Positions 45,106 to 54,330 of a stretch of 64,000 nt of DNA are shown piece by piece (the stretch's first letter is position 1; every line of letters starts with the position of its first letter). Position numbers and translations under genes: made by a program. The notes under the pieces were generated by a model. It was not told the origin of the DNA and made no database searches. It saw nothing but the letters and a program-made list of their open reading frames with translations. The stretch is from Corynebacterium sanguinis (lineage in GTDB: Bacteria; Actinomycetota; Actinomycetes; Mycobacteriales; Mycobacteriaceae), in assembly GCF_007641235.1 (NCBI RefSeq), contig NZ_CP038157.1, positions 1,302,001 through 1,366,000 on the forward strand. The letters are read 5' to 3'.

Positions 45106-46809
45106 ATGTCTTCGCAGTCTTTCCCCCGCCGTTCCTTCATCGTCGGCTCCGGCGTTGCCGCCGCAAGCGTCGCCGCCGCCCCGTACGCCTCCGCGCAGCT
45201 CTCCTCGGATCTGTCCTCGGCAGCCCAGGGCTCGTCGATCGCCAGCGGCCGCGTCCTGCCTGGCGCGCCCGAGTCCGAATACTCGCACTTCATGCACGGT
45301 GTCGCCTCGGGCGACCCGACGCCGGTGTCGGTGATCCTGTGGACGCGCGTGACCGTCAGCCCGGAAGCCACCCCGGGCTCCGGCGTTGGCGAGGCCGCGA
45401 CCGTCGGCTGGGAGGTCGCGACTGCACCGGATTTCGACACCGTGGTGCGCTCTGGCAGCGTGACCACGAGGGCGGACGTCGACCACACCGTCCACGTCGA
45501 CCCCAACGGTTTGCAGCCGGGCACCGTGTACTTCTACCGGTTTAGCTACAACGGTGTGTACTCGGCGGTCGGCCGCACCAAGACCGCCCCAGCGTATGAG
45601 GCCACGGTGGATCAGGTGAACTTCGCGCTGGCCTCGTGCGCAAACTGGGAGGCGGGCTACTTCGCCGCCTACCGCGACATGGCCGAGCGCGCCGAGCGCG
45701 ACGAGTTCGACGCAGTCGTGTTCCTGGGCGATTACATCTACGAGTACGAGACCGGCGGCTACGTCGGCAAAAGCGGCACCTCGCGCGTGCACACCCCGCA
45801 CAATGAGACCATCACGCTGACGGACTACCGAGCCCGTCACGGCCGCTACAAGCAGGATCTCGCGCTGCAGCGCGCGCACGCGGCGGCGCCGTGGATTGTC
45901 ATCTGGGATGACCACGAGACGGCCAACAACTCGTGGCGCGACGGCGCGGAAAACCACACGGCGGGCACGGAGGGGCCGTGGTTGGAGCGTCGAAACGCGG
46001 GCCAGCAGGCTTACTTCGAGTGGCTGCCGGTGCGCGCCACGCGCCCGTCCGAAGGCGGCCACATCTACCGCAACCTGCAGTTCGGCAGCCTGGTCAACCT
46101 GACAATCATGGATCTGCGCACTTACCGCGACGAGGAGCCCTCCCGCTTTGCCGCCACTGCCGAGGGCCGCGAGATGCTCGGCTCGGAGCAGTTCGACTGG
46201 CTCTCTTCCGTGGTGCGCAACTCCAACACCACCTGGAACGTGATGGGCAACTCGGTGATGATTGCCCCGCTGACCCTCGGCGCGATGGCGGAGACCAGCT
46301 CCGAGGCGTCCATGGTCAACCGCCTCATCGAGGACTTCTCCACCCTGGTTGCGGGCATTCCGATGAACCCGGACCAGTGGGACGGCTACGCTTGGGCCCG
46401 CAACCGACTTTTTGACGAGCTCGCCGCCGACGACGCCAACGTGCTCTTCCTCACCGGCGACATTCACACCGAGTGGGCGAACTCGATCGTGCACAACGGA
46501 CAGGAGATTGGTTGTGAGCTGGTGACGTCGTCGATTAGCGCGGCGAACGTCGGCGACACGGTGACCACCTACACCAAGGTTTACCACCCGGAAAACAACC
46601 CGGTCTCCCTGCTCGCGGAGGATTTCCTGCGCAAGCTCAACCCGGCTGTGAAGCACGTGGACCTTGACGCCCACGGCTACGCCGTCGCGCGCATCCGCCC
46701 GACGGAGGTCGGCATGGAGTTCTACCGCGTGGCGGACTACGAAAACCCGGAGTCCCCGGTCGGGGTGGCAGCGACGTACACCTGGCGCGCCGGCGTCGGC
46801 TACGTCTAA
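45106..46809 (+). CDS. phoD: PhoD-family alkaline phosphatase, Tat-exported
   Basis: 567 aa from ATG at 45106. Twin-arginine signal FPRRSFIVGSGVAAASVAAA. PhoD domain order: an N-terminal Ig-like domain (HFMHGVASGDPTPVSVILWTR), then metal-binding FLGDYIYEYE, IWDDHETANN and TGDIHTEW. It is a phosphodiesterase or phosphomonoesterase that needs Ca2+ and Fe3+, acting outside the membrane to free phosphate. The TTG at 45091 is in frame but less likely. It stands alone between the ndk terminator and the rne leader. Confidence 0.93.
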   Translation: MSSQSFPRRSFIVGSGVAAASVAAAPYASAQLSSDLSSAAQGSSIASGRVLPGAPESEYSHFMHGVASGDPTPVSVILWTRVTVSPEATPGSGVGEAATVGWEVATAPDFDTVVRSGSVTTRADVDHTVHVDPNGLQPGTVYFYRFSYNGVYSAVGRTKTAPAYEATVDQVNFALASCANWEAGYFAAYRDMAERAERDEFDAVVFLGDYIYEYETGGYVGKSGTSRVHTPHNETITLTDYRARHGRYKQDLALQRAHAAAPWIVIWDDHETANNSWRDGAENHTAGTEGPWLERRNAGQQAYFEWLPVRATRPSEGGHIYRNLQFGSLVNLTIMDLRTYRDEEPSRFAATAEGREMLGSEQFDWLSSVVRNSNTTWNVMGNSVMIAPLTLGAMAETSSEASMVNRLIEDFSTLVAGIPMNPDQWDGYAWARNRLFDELAADDANVLFLTGDIHTEWANSIVHNGQEIGCELVTSSISAANVGDTVTTYTKVYHPENNPVSLLAEDFLRKLNPAVKHVDLDAHGYAVARIRPTEVGMEFYRVADYENPESPVGVAATYTWRAGVGYV

Positions 46810-46833
46810 GGGGCGCTGGCCGGTTCGCTGTGC

Positions 46834-46994
46834 CACAATAGGCGGTGAAGCGTCGCGCGCATCTGCGCGGTGACGCTTGAAAAGCTTACAACCGCATCCC
46901 GGGACGGGGCGGCACTGTGCGGCGGCGGCGACGAAGTAGATCGCCAGCGCCCGGTGCCCGCCCGCGCAGCCCGGACAATGAATGGAGATTCTCC
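46834..46994 (+). promoter_or_regulatory. rne promoter and long structured 5' leader
   Basis: CACAAT (46834-46839) gives a predicted start near 46846. AAGCGTC (46848-46854) then pairs with GACGCTT (46872-46878), with further GCGC pairing inside, so the mRNA would begin with a hairpin. About 150 nt lie between start and GTG. In E. coli the rne leader mediates self-control by RNase E; a similar role here is inference. Confidence 0.45.
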
Positions 46995-49745
46995 GTGGCC
47001 ACAGATGACAATTCCACACTCTCAGACACGCAACGCAAGGCGGCCGAGTTCGACCGCAGCCAGCTCAGCGACAAGACCCGGGTGTTCCAGCTCGCCAAGT
47101 TGCTGGGCGTGCCGTCGAAGGAGGTCATTGTCGCGCTGACCGAGATGGGATTGGTCAAGGTCGCGCAATCATCGCTGTCTCGCGCGGAGAGCGAGAAGCT
47201 TCTCGACGCCCTCAGCGAGCCCGCCCCGGCCCACCTGGACGCCGCCTCCGACGACGCCGCGGCCGAGGCCGATGAAAAGATCCGCAAGCGCGTGCGCAAG
47301 GATGTGGAAAATGAGATCCGCCAGATCGAGGAGAAGGTGGACAAGGAGCTCGTGGCGACGGAGAGCGAAGAGCCCACAGACAGCGACGCTCTGCTGGACC
47401 CCGAGGACATCGAGGGCAGCGACGAGTTGTTGACCGATGTTGAACCCGAGGTCACGCCCGCGCCCGAGTCGACGGAGGCTCCGGCGTACGTGCCCATCTT
47501 CAAGGCGCCCTCGCGTGCGGAGAGGCGCCGGGCGAAGAGGGCGTCGACAAGCGATGAGGGCGAGACCGTCAGCGCCGCGGCCGAGGATCGCGACGAGGAC
47601 TCCCAGGTCGAAGTCATCGACGAGCCGAAGGCAATCCGCGGCTCCTCACGCCTGGAGGCGCAGCGCCGCCGCCGCACCGAGAAACGCGAAGAGGAGCGCA
47701 AGCGCTCGAAGATCGTCTCGCAGGCCGAGTTCCTCGCGCGGCGCGAGTCGGTCGAGCGCACCATGGTGGTGCGCGAGCGCGCGCGACGCAGCGGACACGG
47801 AACCATCACCCAGGTCGGCGTGCTCGAAGACGGCGTGCTGGCGGAGCACTTTGTCACCTCCGATCAGAATGCCTCGATGATTGGCAACATCTACCTCGGC
47901 CGCGTGCAAAACGTGCTCCCGAGCATGGAGGCGGCCTTCATCGACATCGGCCAGGGCCGCAACGGCGTGCTCTACGCCGGCGAGGTCGACTGGAAGGCAG
48001 CAGGGCTGGGCGGGCGCTCGCGCCGCATCGAGCAGGCACTGAAGTCCGGCGACCAGGTCGTCGTGCAGGTGAGCAAGGACCCGGTCGGGCACAAGGGTGC
48101 GCGCCTGACCACGCAGATTTCCCTGGCCGGGCGCTACCTCGTCTACGTGCCCGGCGGGCGCAGCGCCGGGATCTCGCGCAAGCTGCCCGCGCCCGAGCGC
48201 AAGCGGCTGAAGGAGATCCTGGCCAAGGTCGTGCCCGGGAAGGGTGGGGCGATCATCCGCACCGCCGCCGAGGGCGTGCCCGAGGAGGCCATCGCCGCCG
48301 ATGTGACGCGGCTGCACAACCAGTGGGAGACGATCCAGGAGCAGGCGCAGCGCGAAAAGTCCTCCAAGGGCGCTAAGCCCGTTACCCTCTACGAGGAGCC
48401 GAACCTGCTGGTCAAGGTCGTGCGCGACCTGTTTAACGAGGACTTCTCCGAGCTAGTTGTCGACGGCCACAGGCCCTGGAACACCGTCCACGCCTACGTC
48501 AACTCCGTCGCTCCCGACCTCGCCGACCGCCTCGTGCGCTACGAGCGCCGCGAGCACGATTGCCAGGACGCGTTCGAGCACTACCGCATCGACGAGCAGA
48601 TCCAGAAGGCCTTGTCGCGCACGGTGTGGCTGCCCTCGGGCGGCACCTTGATCATCGAGCGCACCGAGGCGATGACCGTCATCGACGTCAACACCGGCAA
48701 GTTCACCGGCTCCGGCGGGTCGCTCGAAGAAACCGTCACGCGCAACAACCTCGAAGCCGCCGAGGAGATCGTGCGTCAGATGCGGCTGCGCGACATCGGC
48801 GGCATGATCATCGTCGACTTCATTGACATGATCCTGCCCGAAAACCAGGAGCTGGTCCTGCGTCGCCTCAAGGAGGCGCTGGGCCGCGATCGCACCCGCC
48901 ACCAGGTCTCCGAGGTCACCTCGCTGGGGCTCGTGCAGATGACCCGCAAGCGACTCGGCACCGGCTTGCTGGAAACCTTCTCCACGCCGTGTGAGTGCTG
49001 CGAGGGCCGCGGCCTCATCCTCACCGAGGACCCCGTCGATGAATCCGCAGAGCGCGTGACGACGCCCCGCGGACGCGCCAACGACACGGACAACGACAAG
49101 CCCGCCCGCGAGGGCTCGGGTGCGATCGCACTCGACGAAGACGCGCTCGACCGGTTGGCCGCATCGGTGATCTCCGGGGCGGATGAGGAAGATACTGGTA
49201 CTGATTCCGACGACGCTCACGCAACCTCCTCGCCGAGCTCGAAAGGCAAGCGCCGCGGCCGACGCGGCGGAGGCCGCGGGCGCGGCCGGGCCGACGCTTC
49301 CCCCGAGCGCAGTGATTCCTCGGTTCAGGACACAGCAGACAAGGAGCCCGAAAAGTCCTTCGAGCAAGCTGTCGAGGAGTTCGAGAGCTCCCCGCGCCGC
49401 AAGCGCCGCACGCGCGGCAACTCGCGCTCGGACTACCGGCCGAACCCGGACGACTTCTGGGGAGCTTCGCAGACCCAGGAGAAGGAGCCGGAGCAGCCGG
49501 AGCCTGTGAAGGAACCCGCCAAGGCAGAGCCCACCAAGCCCGAGCAGCCGGTGCGCAAGGCTGGTACCACGCGTGGGCGCCGCCGCGCGGTGCGCCGCAG
49601 CACATCCAGCGCCGCGGGCTCTGCCACCGAGAGCGCGAAGCCGGCAGCGGAGGCGCGTGGTGAGGGCGTCGATAAGCCAAAGCCCGTTAAGAAGGCAACG
49701 GGCGGGCGTGGCCGACGCCGAGCCGTGCGACGCAGCTCGCAGTAA
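46995..49745 (+). CDS. rne: Ribonuclease E/G with N-terminal IF2_N-like domain
   Basis: 916 aa from GTG at 46995, preceded by AATGGAGATT. Residues about 30-75 (TRVFQLAKLLGVPSKEVI) resemble the N-terminal module of translation factor IF2. An acidic linker and a basic stretch (residues 210-270) follow. The catalytic core starts near 280 with the S1 domain, then the DNase I-like site VIDVNTGKFTG and IIVDFIDMI, and the Zn-link Cys pair in TPCECCEGRG. The C-terminus is disordered, rich in Arg, Gly, Pro and Glu. It starts mRNA decay and processes rRNA and tRNA precursors. Confidence 0.95.
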   Translation: MATDDNSTLSDTQRKAAEFDRSQLSDKTRVFQLAKLLGVPSKEVIVALTEMGLVKVAQSSLSRAESEKLLDALSEPAPAHLDAASDDAAAEADEKIRKRVRKDVENEIRQIEEKVDKELVATESEEPTDSDALLDPEDIEGSDELLTDVEPEVTPAPESTEAPAYVPIFKAPSRAERRRAKRASTSDEGETVSAAAEDRDEDSQVEVIDEPKAIRGSSRLEAQRRRRTEKREEERKRSKIVSQAEFLARRESVERTMVVRERARRSGHGTITQVGVLEDGVLAEHFVTSDQNASMIGNIYLGRVQNVLPSMEAAFIDIGQGRNGVLYAGEVDWKAAGLGGRSRRIEQALKSGDQVVVQVSKDPVGHKGARLTTQISLAGRYLVYVPGGRSAGISRKLPAPERKRLKEILAKVVPGKGGAIIRTAAEGVPEEAIAADVTRLHNQWETIQEQAQREKSSKGAKPVTLYEEPNLLVKVVRDLFNEDFSELVVDGHRPWNTVHAYVNSVAPDLADRLVRYERREHDCQDAFEHYRIDEQIQKALSRTVWLPSGGTLIIERTEAMTVIDVNTGKFTGSGGSLEETVTRNNLEAAEEIVRQMRLRDIGGMIIVDFIDMILPENQELVLRRLKEALGRDRTRHQVSEVTSLGLVQMTRKRLGTGLLETFSTPCECCEGRGLILTEDPVDESAERVTTPRGRANDTDNDKPAREGSGAIALDEDALDRLAASVISGADEEDTGTDSDDAHATSSPSSKGKRRGRRGGGRGRGRADASPERSDSSVQDTADKEPEKSFEQAVEEFESSPRRKRRTRGNSRSDYRPNPDDFWGASQTQEKEPEQPEPVKEPAKAEPTKPEQPVRKAGTTRGRRRAVRRSTSSAAGSATESAKPAAEARGEGVDKPKPVKKATGGRGRRRAVRRSSQ

Positions 49746-49789
49746 CGCTCGGCCGCACCAGCGGTTTGGAGAAGCGGGCGAGGGCGTAG

Positions 49790-49958
49790 TAGGCTTTGGC
49801 AGTCCGTGTTTTGGGTTCAGAGGCGCTTATGTGCCTGGCCGTCTACGCATGCAGGCACGGCACACCTGGTTAACAGGCCCAAAGCACTTAAATCACTGTT
49901 CCAAGCGGTTCCGATGCATGCCGGAGCCGTGCGAGTTATAGATAAGGGGTTACCCTCT
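49790..49958 (+). promoter_or_regulatory. rplU promoter and untranslated leader
   Basis: TAGGCT (49790-49795) predicts a start near 49802 and a leader of about 155 nt, long for this genome. It includes AT-richer DNA and short self-complementary pieces (GCATGCAGGCACGG). A ribosomal-protein leader responding to L21 is a possibility only. AGATAAGGGG supplies the ribosome binding site. Confidence 0.4.
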
Positions 49959-50264
49959 ATGTACGCGATCGTCAAGACCGGCGGCAAGCAGTACAAGGTT
50001 GCCGAGGGCGACCTGGTCCGGGTCGAGAAGCTCGAGGGTGAAGCAGGCGACAAGGTTGCACTCACCCCGGTTCTTCTCGTCGATGGAGCAGACGTCACCT
50101 CCGGCCCGGATGCACTTGCCAAGGTAAACGTTGAGGCCGAGATCGTCGAGCACGGTAAGGGCAAGAAGATCGACATCCTCAAGTACAAGAATAAGACCGG
50201 CTACAAGGTTCGTCAGGGCCACCGTCAGCCGCAGACCACCGTCAAGATCACCGGCATCAAGTAG
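49959..50264 (+). CDS. rplU: 50S ribosomal protein L21
   Basis: 101 aa, the family length. It starts [18 protein letters not shown] and has the signature [16 protein letters not shown] near the C-terminus, which binds 23S rRNA. rpmA follows 25 nt downstream, the conserved rplU-rpmA order. Confidence 0.98.
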   Translation: MYAIVKTGGKQYKVAEGDLVRVEKLEGEAGDKVALTPVLLVDGADVTSGPDALAKVNVEAEIVEHGKGKKIDILKYKNKTGYKVRQGHRQPQTTVKITGIK

Positions 50265-50289
50265 AACTTCTTAAAAAGGAGATACAACA

Positions 50290-50634
50290 ATGGCACACAA
50301 GAAGGGTGCATCCAGCTCCTCGAACGGTCGTGACTCTGAGTCGAAGCGCCTCGGCGTGAAGCGCTTCGGCGGTCAGCAGGTCAAGGCCGGCGAGATCCTC
50401 GTCCGCCAGCGCGGCACCAAGTTCCACCCGGGCGACAACGTCGGCCGCGGCGGCGACGACACGCTGTTCGCTCTCACCGCTGGCGCAGTCCAGTTCGGCA
50501 TCAAGCGCAACCGTCGCATCGTCAACATCGTCCCGGCCGACGGCCAGGGCGTTGCCTCCGAGGTCCTCGAGGCCGCTGAGGCAGCAGGCGTTGTCGAGGA
50601 AGGCACCGTCGACGAGGTCACCGCGACCGCCTAA
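50290..50634 (+). CDS. rpmA: 50S ribosomal protein L27 with acidic C-terminal extension
   Basis: 114 aa, about 25 longer than usual. The mature L27 start [19 protein letters not shown] and the block [17 protein letters not shown] are intact, so its N-terminus can reach the peptidyl-transferase centre without prior cleavage. The extra C-terminus ([20 protein letters not shown]) is acidic and not part of the core family. AAAAGGAG precedes the ATG, and a terminator follows the stop. Confidence 0.97.
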   Translation: MAHKKGASSSSNGRDSESKRLGVKRFGGQQVKAGEILVRQRGTKFHPGDNVGRGGDDTLFALTAGAVQFGIKRNRRIVNIVPADGQGVASEVLEAAEAAGVVEEGTVDEVTATA

Positions 50635-50645
50635 GACGCGCTGCG

Positions 50646-50682
50646 AAGCACCCCCGGCTGAGACCAGCCAGGGGTGCTTTTC
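50646..50682 (+). terminator. Intrinsic terminator after rpmA
   Basis: AAGCACCCC pairs with GGGGTGCTT across an inner arm (GGCTG/CAGCC), then TT. It ends the rplU-rpmA transcript. Confidence 0.82.
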
Positions 50683-50720
50683 CAATCTCGGTATCACCTT
50701 TTCAGGCGCATGCTGTACGC

Positions 50721-51508
50721 GTGACTACTAACTCCGAGAACCTCTCGTACCCGCACGACCACCAGCCTGCCCCGTGGGGCGTTACCGACCCCATCAGCTA
50801 AGGGTTCAAGCGCATCTTCTCGCGCACCTGGCACATGTGGATTGGCCTGTCGCTGATCTTCATCGTCGCGCTGATCGCGCTGATCGTGGCCATGATCACC
50901 ACGTTGTCGGTCCCGCTCGACGTGGATAACCCGTCCGCCCTGACCGGCGGGCAGATCGCCGCGCTCGTCGTTTTCTACGGGATTGTCTTCGTCGTAAGAA
51001 TCTACCTGGCGGCGCTGTACTACAAGGTCGCGCTGCGCGAAACGCACGGCGAGGAGCAGACGTGGGGCAACGTCTTCAAAGTCGTACCCATTGGCCGCGC
51101 CCTGCTTGCCTTCATCGTGGTGCTGGGGCTCATGCTCGTGGTGTACGCGATCTTTGCGCTGGTGATCTTCCTGGACTCTTTGGTTTCTCCCTGGCTCATC
51201 GCGCTGGTGGGAATCCTCGCGCTCATCGCGTTCATCCCCGTGGCCATTATTTTGTCGTTCGTGCAGGTCTACATCATCGACGGTTACGGCGTGGGCGATG
51301 CGCTATCGGCGACGCGACGCGGCGCGACGTGATGCGCGAATTCTGGAAAATTCTTGCCTCGCTGCTGCTGCTCACGCTCATTGGCTACGCCATCACCATT
51401 GTCACCCTCGGCCTTGGCCTCGCGGCCTACATCCCGCTCGCGTCGCTGGTAACGGTGTACATCTACCGGAAGATCTCCGGCGGCAACGTGGTTCCGCTGA
51501 GCAGCTAA
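50721..51508 (+). pseudogene. Broken polytopic membrane-protein gene
   Basis: Reading from GTG 50721 gives a short soluble start, then TAA at 50799-50801 in mid-frame. The same frame continues as FKRIFSRTWHMWIGLSL and several membrane helices to ATRRGAT and a stop at 51332. The missing end, MREFWKILASLLLLTLIGYA, is found one frame over and runs to TAA at 51508. One nonsense change plus one indel near 51325 explain the pattern. An internal ATG at 50835 could still express a fragment. The family is not recognised beyond a five-to-six-helix membrane protein. Confidence 0.8.
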
Positions 51509-51607
51509 CCGCACAGGGTCCACGAGCCCTCGCCGCCTTTGGATTGTGCCTGCTGGAGAACGTAAGGTGGGAGGCCACGAAAGTTTCACCACGGAAAGGC
51601 TGGCACC

Positions 51608-53110
51608 ATGGCTCAGTTCGTTGACCGCGCCCACCTGCACCTGCAGGCAGGCGACGGCGGGCACGGTTGCGTGTCAGTGCACCGAGAGAAGTTCAAGCCC
51701 CTCGGCGGTCCCGACGGGGGCAACGGCGGGCACGGCGGCGACATCATCTTCGAGGTCTCCTCGCAGGTGCACACCCTGCTGGACTTCCAGTTCCGGCCCC
51801 ACCTGAAGGCAAAGCGCGGCGCCAACGGTGCCGGAGATCACCGCAACGGCGCGCGCGGGGAAGACCTTGTCCTGGAGGTGCCCGTCGGCACTGTCGTGCG
51901 CAGCGTCGACGGCGAAATCCTCGCCGACCTGACTGTGCCGGGCACCCGTTTCGTCGCGGCCGAGGGAGGCTTCGGTGGCCTGGGCAACGCGGCGCTGGCC
52001 AGCACGAAGCGCAAGGCCCCCGGGTTTGCGCTCAAGGGCGAACCGGGCGAAGCCCACGAACTCGTCCTCGAGCTGAAATCCATGGCCGACGTCGGACTCG
52101 TAGGTTTCCCCTCCGCGGGCAAGTCTTCTCTGATTTCGGTGCTCTCGGCAGCGAAGCCGAAGATCGCCGACTACCCGTTTACCACCCTGCAGCCGAACCT
52201 GGGCGTCGTCGACGTGGGCACCGACACGTTCACCATCGCGGATGTCCCGGGCCTGATCCCGGGCGCGAGCCAGGGCAAGGGCTTGGGCCTGGACTTTCTG
52301 CGCCACATCGAGCGCACCGCCGTTCTCGCCCACATCGTCGACACCGCCACGATGGAGCCGGGCCGCGACCCGCTGTCCGATATCGACGCGCTCGAGGCCG
52401 AGCTGGCCTCTTACGCTGAAGAGCTGGATACCGATTCCGGCCTTGGTGATCTGCGTGATCGGCCCCGCCTGATCGTGCTGAACAAGATGGACATTCCCGA
52501 CGCCCGCGAGCTCGCGGACTTCCTCGAAGAGGACTTGAAGGAGCGGTTCGGCTGGCCGATTTTCACGATCTCCACGGCCACGCGCGAGGGCTTGGACGAG
52601 CTCAAGTGGGCGCTGTGGGACATCGTGCGCGCCGCGCGAAAGTCGCGCCCGAAGGTCAAGGCCGAGCCGGGGTCCCTGCAGGTGCTTAAACCCCGCGCGG
52701 TCGACGCCGCCGACGGCATCGTGGTCGAGCCCGATCCCGAGTTCGAGGGCGCGTGGGTTGTCACGGGCGAAAAAGCGATGCGCTGGATCCGCCAAACCGA
52801 CTTCGAAAACGACGAGGCGGTCGGCTACCTGTCGGACCGCCTGAACAAGGCCGGGGTGGAGGACCAGCTGCGCAAGCTCGGGGCCAACGAGGGCGACACC
52901 GTGACCATCGGCGAGATTTCCTTCGACTGGGAGCCCTCCATCGGCGGCGACCCGACGCTTGCCGGCCGCGGCCAGGACGCCCGCCTCGCGGGCACCGAGC
53001 GCGCCTCGGCGGCCGAGCGCAAGCGCGCCTCCCAGGCCCGCCGCGGCCTGATCGACGAGTACGACTACGGCGACGGCCAGGAGGCCGATCGCGAGCGTTG
53101 GCAGGGCTAG
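51608..53110 (+). CDS. obg: Obg-family GTPase, ribosome assembly
   Basis: 500 aa. The glycine-rich Obg domain (about 1-158: [17 protein letters not shown]) comes first. The G domain has [10 protein letters not shown] (G1), the switch [19 protein letters not shown] (G3) and LNKMD (G4). The OCT domain follows (about 355-430). It assists 50S maturation. The C-terminal 60 residues beyond OCT are Arg-rich. It sits between rpmA and proB as in most actinobacteria, with the membrane pseudogene inserted before it. Confidence 0.97.
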   Translation: MAQFVDRAHLHLQAGDGGHGCVSVHREKFKPLGGPDGGNGGHGGDIIFEVSSQVHTLLDFQFRPHLKAKRGANGAGDHRNGARGEDLVLEVPVGTVVRSVDGEILADLTVPGTRFVAAEGGFGGLGNAALASTKRKAPGFALKGEPGEAHELVLELKSMADVGLVGFPSAGKSSLISVLSAAKPKIADYPFTTLQPNLGVVDVGTDTFTIADVPGLIPGASQGKGLGLDFLRHIERTAVLAHIVDTATMEPGRDPLSDIDALEAELASYAEELDTDSGLGDLRDRPRLIVLNKMDIPDARELADFLEEDLKERFGWPIFTISTATREGLDELKWALWDIVRAARKSRPKVKAEPGSLQVLKPRAVDAADGIVVEPDPEFEGAWVVTGEKAMRWIRQTDFENDEAVGYLSDRLNKAGVEDQLRKLGANEGDTVTIGEISFDWEPSIGGDPTLAGRGQDARLAGTERASAAERKRASQARRGLIDEYDYGDGQEADRERWQG

Positions 53111-53119
53111 GCCAGGCGC

Positions 53120-53125
53120 TAGGCT
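53120..53125 (+). promoter_or_regulatory. proB -10 box, near-leaderless
   Basis: TAGGCT, 8 nt before the proB ATG at 53134, directly after the obg stop. Confidence 0.4.
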
Positions 53126-53133
53126 AGGTATCC

Positions 53134-54309
53134 ATGACGAACGACACCGAACACGCGTCAGCCCCGGTCCACCCAGCAGAAACGCTGAAAACGGAGGAGG
53201 AGCTGCGCCACCACATCGCCACTGCGAAGCGGGTTGTGGTCAAGATCGGGACCAGTTCGCTTGTGAACGATGATTTCTCCATCAGCCAGGAGCAGATCGA
53301 CCGCATCGTCGACGCGCTGCAGGCCCGCATGGCGGCCGGCAGCGACGTCATCGTCGTCTCCTCGGGCGCGATCGCGGCAGGCATGGCGCCGCTGGGCTTG
53401 AGCACCCGGCCACGCGACCTGGCCACCAAGCAGGCCTCGGCGGCGGTGGGTCAGGTCCACCTCGCGCAAAGCTGGGGTCGCTCTTTCGCCCGCTACGGCC
53501 GCACCATCGGTCAGGTCCTGTTGACCCAGTCCGACGCCGGCAGGCGCGACCGCGCACGCAACGCGCAGCGCACCATCGACAAGCTCCGCCAGCTCGGCAC
53601 CGTGCCCATCGTCAACGAAAACGACACGGTGGCCACCTCCGAGATGCGCTTCGGCGACAACGACAGGCTCTCCGCCATCGTGTCCACGCTGGTCTCGGCG
53701 GACGCTTTGTACCTGCTTTCCGACGTCGACGGCCTCTACGACCGCAACCCTGCCGACCCCGAGGCGCGCCTGATCACGCAGGTCCGCTCCGGCAAGGACC
53801 TCGACAACGTCGCGGCTGGCGATGGCGGCGCGCTGGGCACCGGCGGCATGGCGGCGAAGGTGTCCGCGGCGCGCTTGGCGGCGCGCGGTGGGGTGCCGGT
53901 GCTGCTGACGTCGGCAAGCGGCATCGAGTGCGCGCTCACCAGCGCCGACTGCGGCACGGTGTTTCACACGCGGCCGCAGTCGAGCCTGAGCGCTTGGAAG
54001 TTCTGGGTGCTCTACGCCGCCGACGCGGAGGGCGTGCTGCGTCTCGACGCTGGTGCTGTGCGCGCGGTGACCCGGGGCGGCACGAGCCTGCTCGCCGTCG
54101 GCATCACCGAGGTCGAGGGTGATTTCCACTCCGGCGACATCGTGGAGATCCTCGGCCCAGAAGGCGAGGCGGTGGGCCGAGGTGTCGTGGCCTACGACGC
54201 CGCCCAGCTCGTGGACATGGTGGGCAAAAACACGCGTGGCCTCGAGCCGCACCTGCGCCGCCCGGTGGTTCACGCGGACTACCTGTCCAACTACGCCACC
54301 CGGCTCTAG
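53134..54309 (+). CDS. proB: Glutamate 5-kinase
   Basis: 391 aa. The amino-acid kinase domain starts at about residue 33 ([12 protein letters not shown]), with [30 protein letters not shown] and the ATP-site [17 protein letters not shown]-terminal PUA domain follows (about 295-375). It makes gamma-glutamyl phosphate, the first step of proline synthesis, and is usually inhibited by proline. The first 32 residues are unconserved. proA follows after 21 nt. Confidence 0.96.
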   Translation: MTNDTEHASAPVHPAETLKTEEELRHHIATAKRVVVKIGTSSLVNDDFSISQEQIDRIVDALQARMAAGSDVIVVSSGAIAAGMAPLGLSTRPRDLATKQASAAVGQVHLAQSWGRSFARYGRTIGQVLLTQSDAGRRDRARNAQRTIDKLRQLGTVPIVNENDTVATSEMRFGDNDRLSAIVSTLVSADALYLLSDVDGLYDRNPADPEARLITQVRSGKDLDNVAAGDGGALGTGGMAAKVSAARLAARGGVPVLLTSASGIECALTSADCGTVFHTRPQSSLSAWKFWVLYAADAEGVLRLDAGAVRAVTRGGTSLLAVGITEVEGDFHSGDIVEILGPEGEAVGRGVVAYDAAQLVDMVGKNTRGLEPHLRRPVVHADYLSNYATRL

Positions 54310-54317
54310 CTTGCCAC

Positions 54318-54323
54318 TACGAT
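54318..54323 (+). promoter_or_regulatory. proA -10 box, leaderless type
   Basis: TACGAT with 7 nt to the ATG at 54331. It overlaps an alternative ATG at 54322, which argues for the downstream start. Confidence 0.45.
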
Positions 54324-54330
54324 GGTCACT

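Noticed and set aside
44506..47019. Minus-strand open frame across ndk, phoD and the rne leader
   Set aside because: It crosses three unrelated gene regions and has no recognisable domain; all three are well supported on the plus strand.
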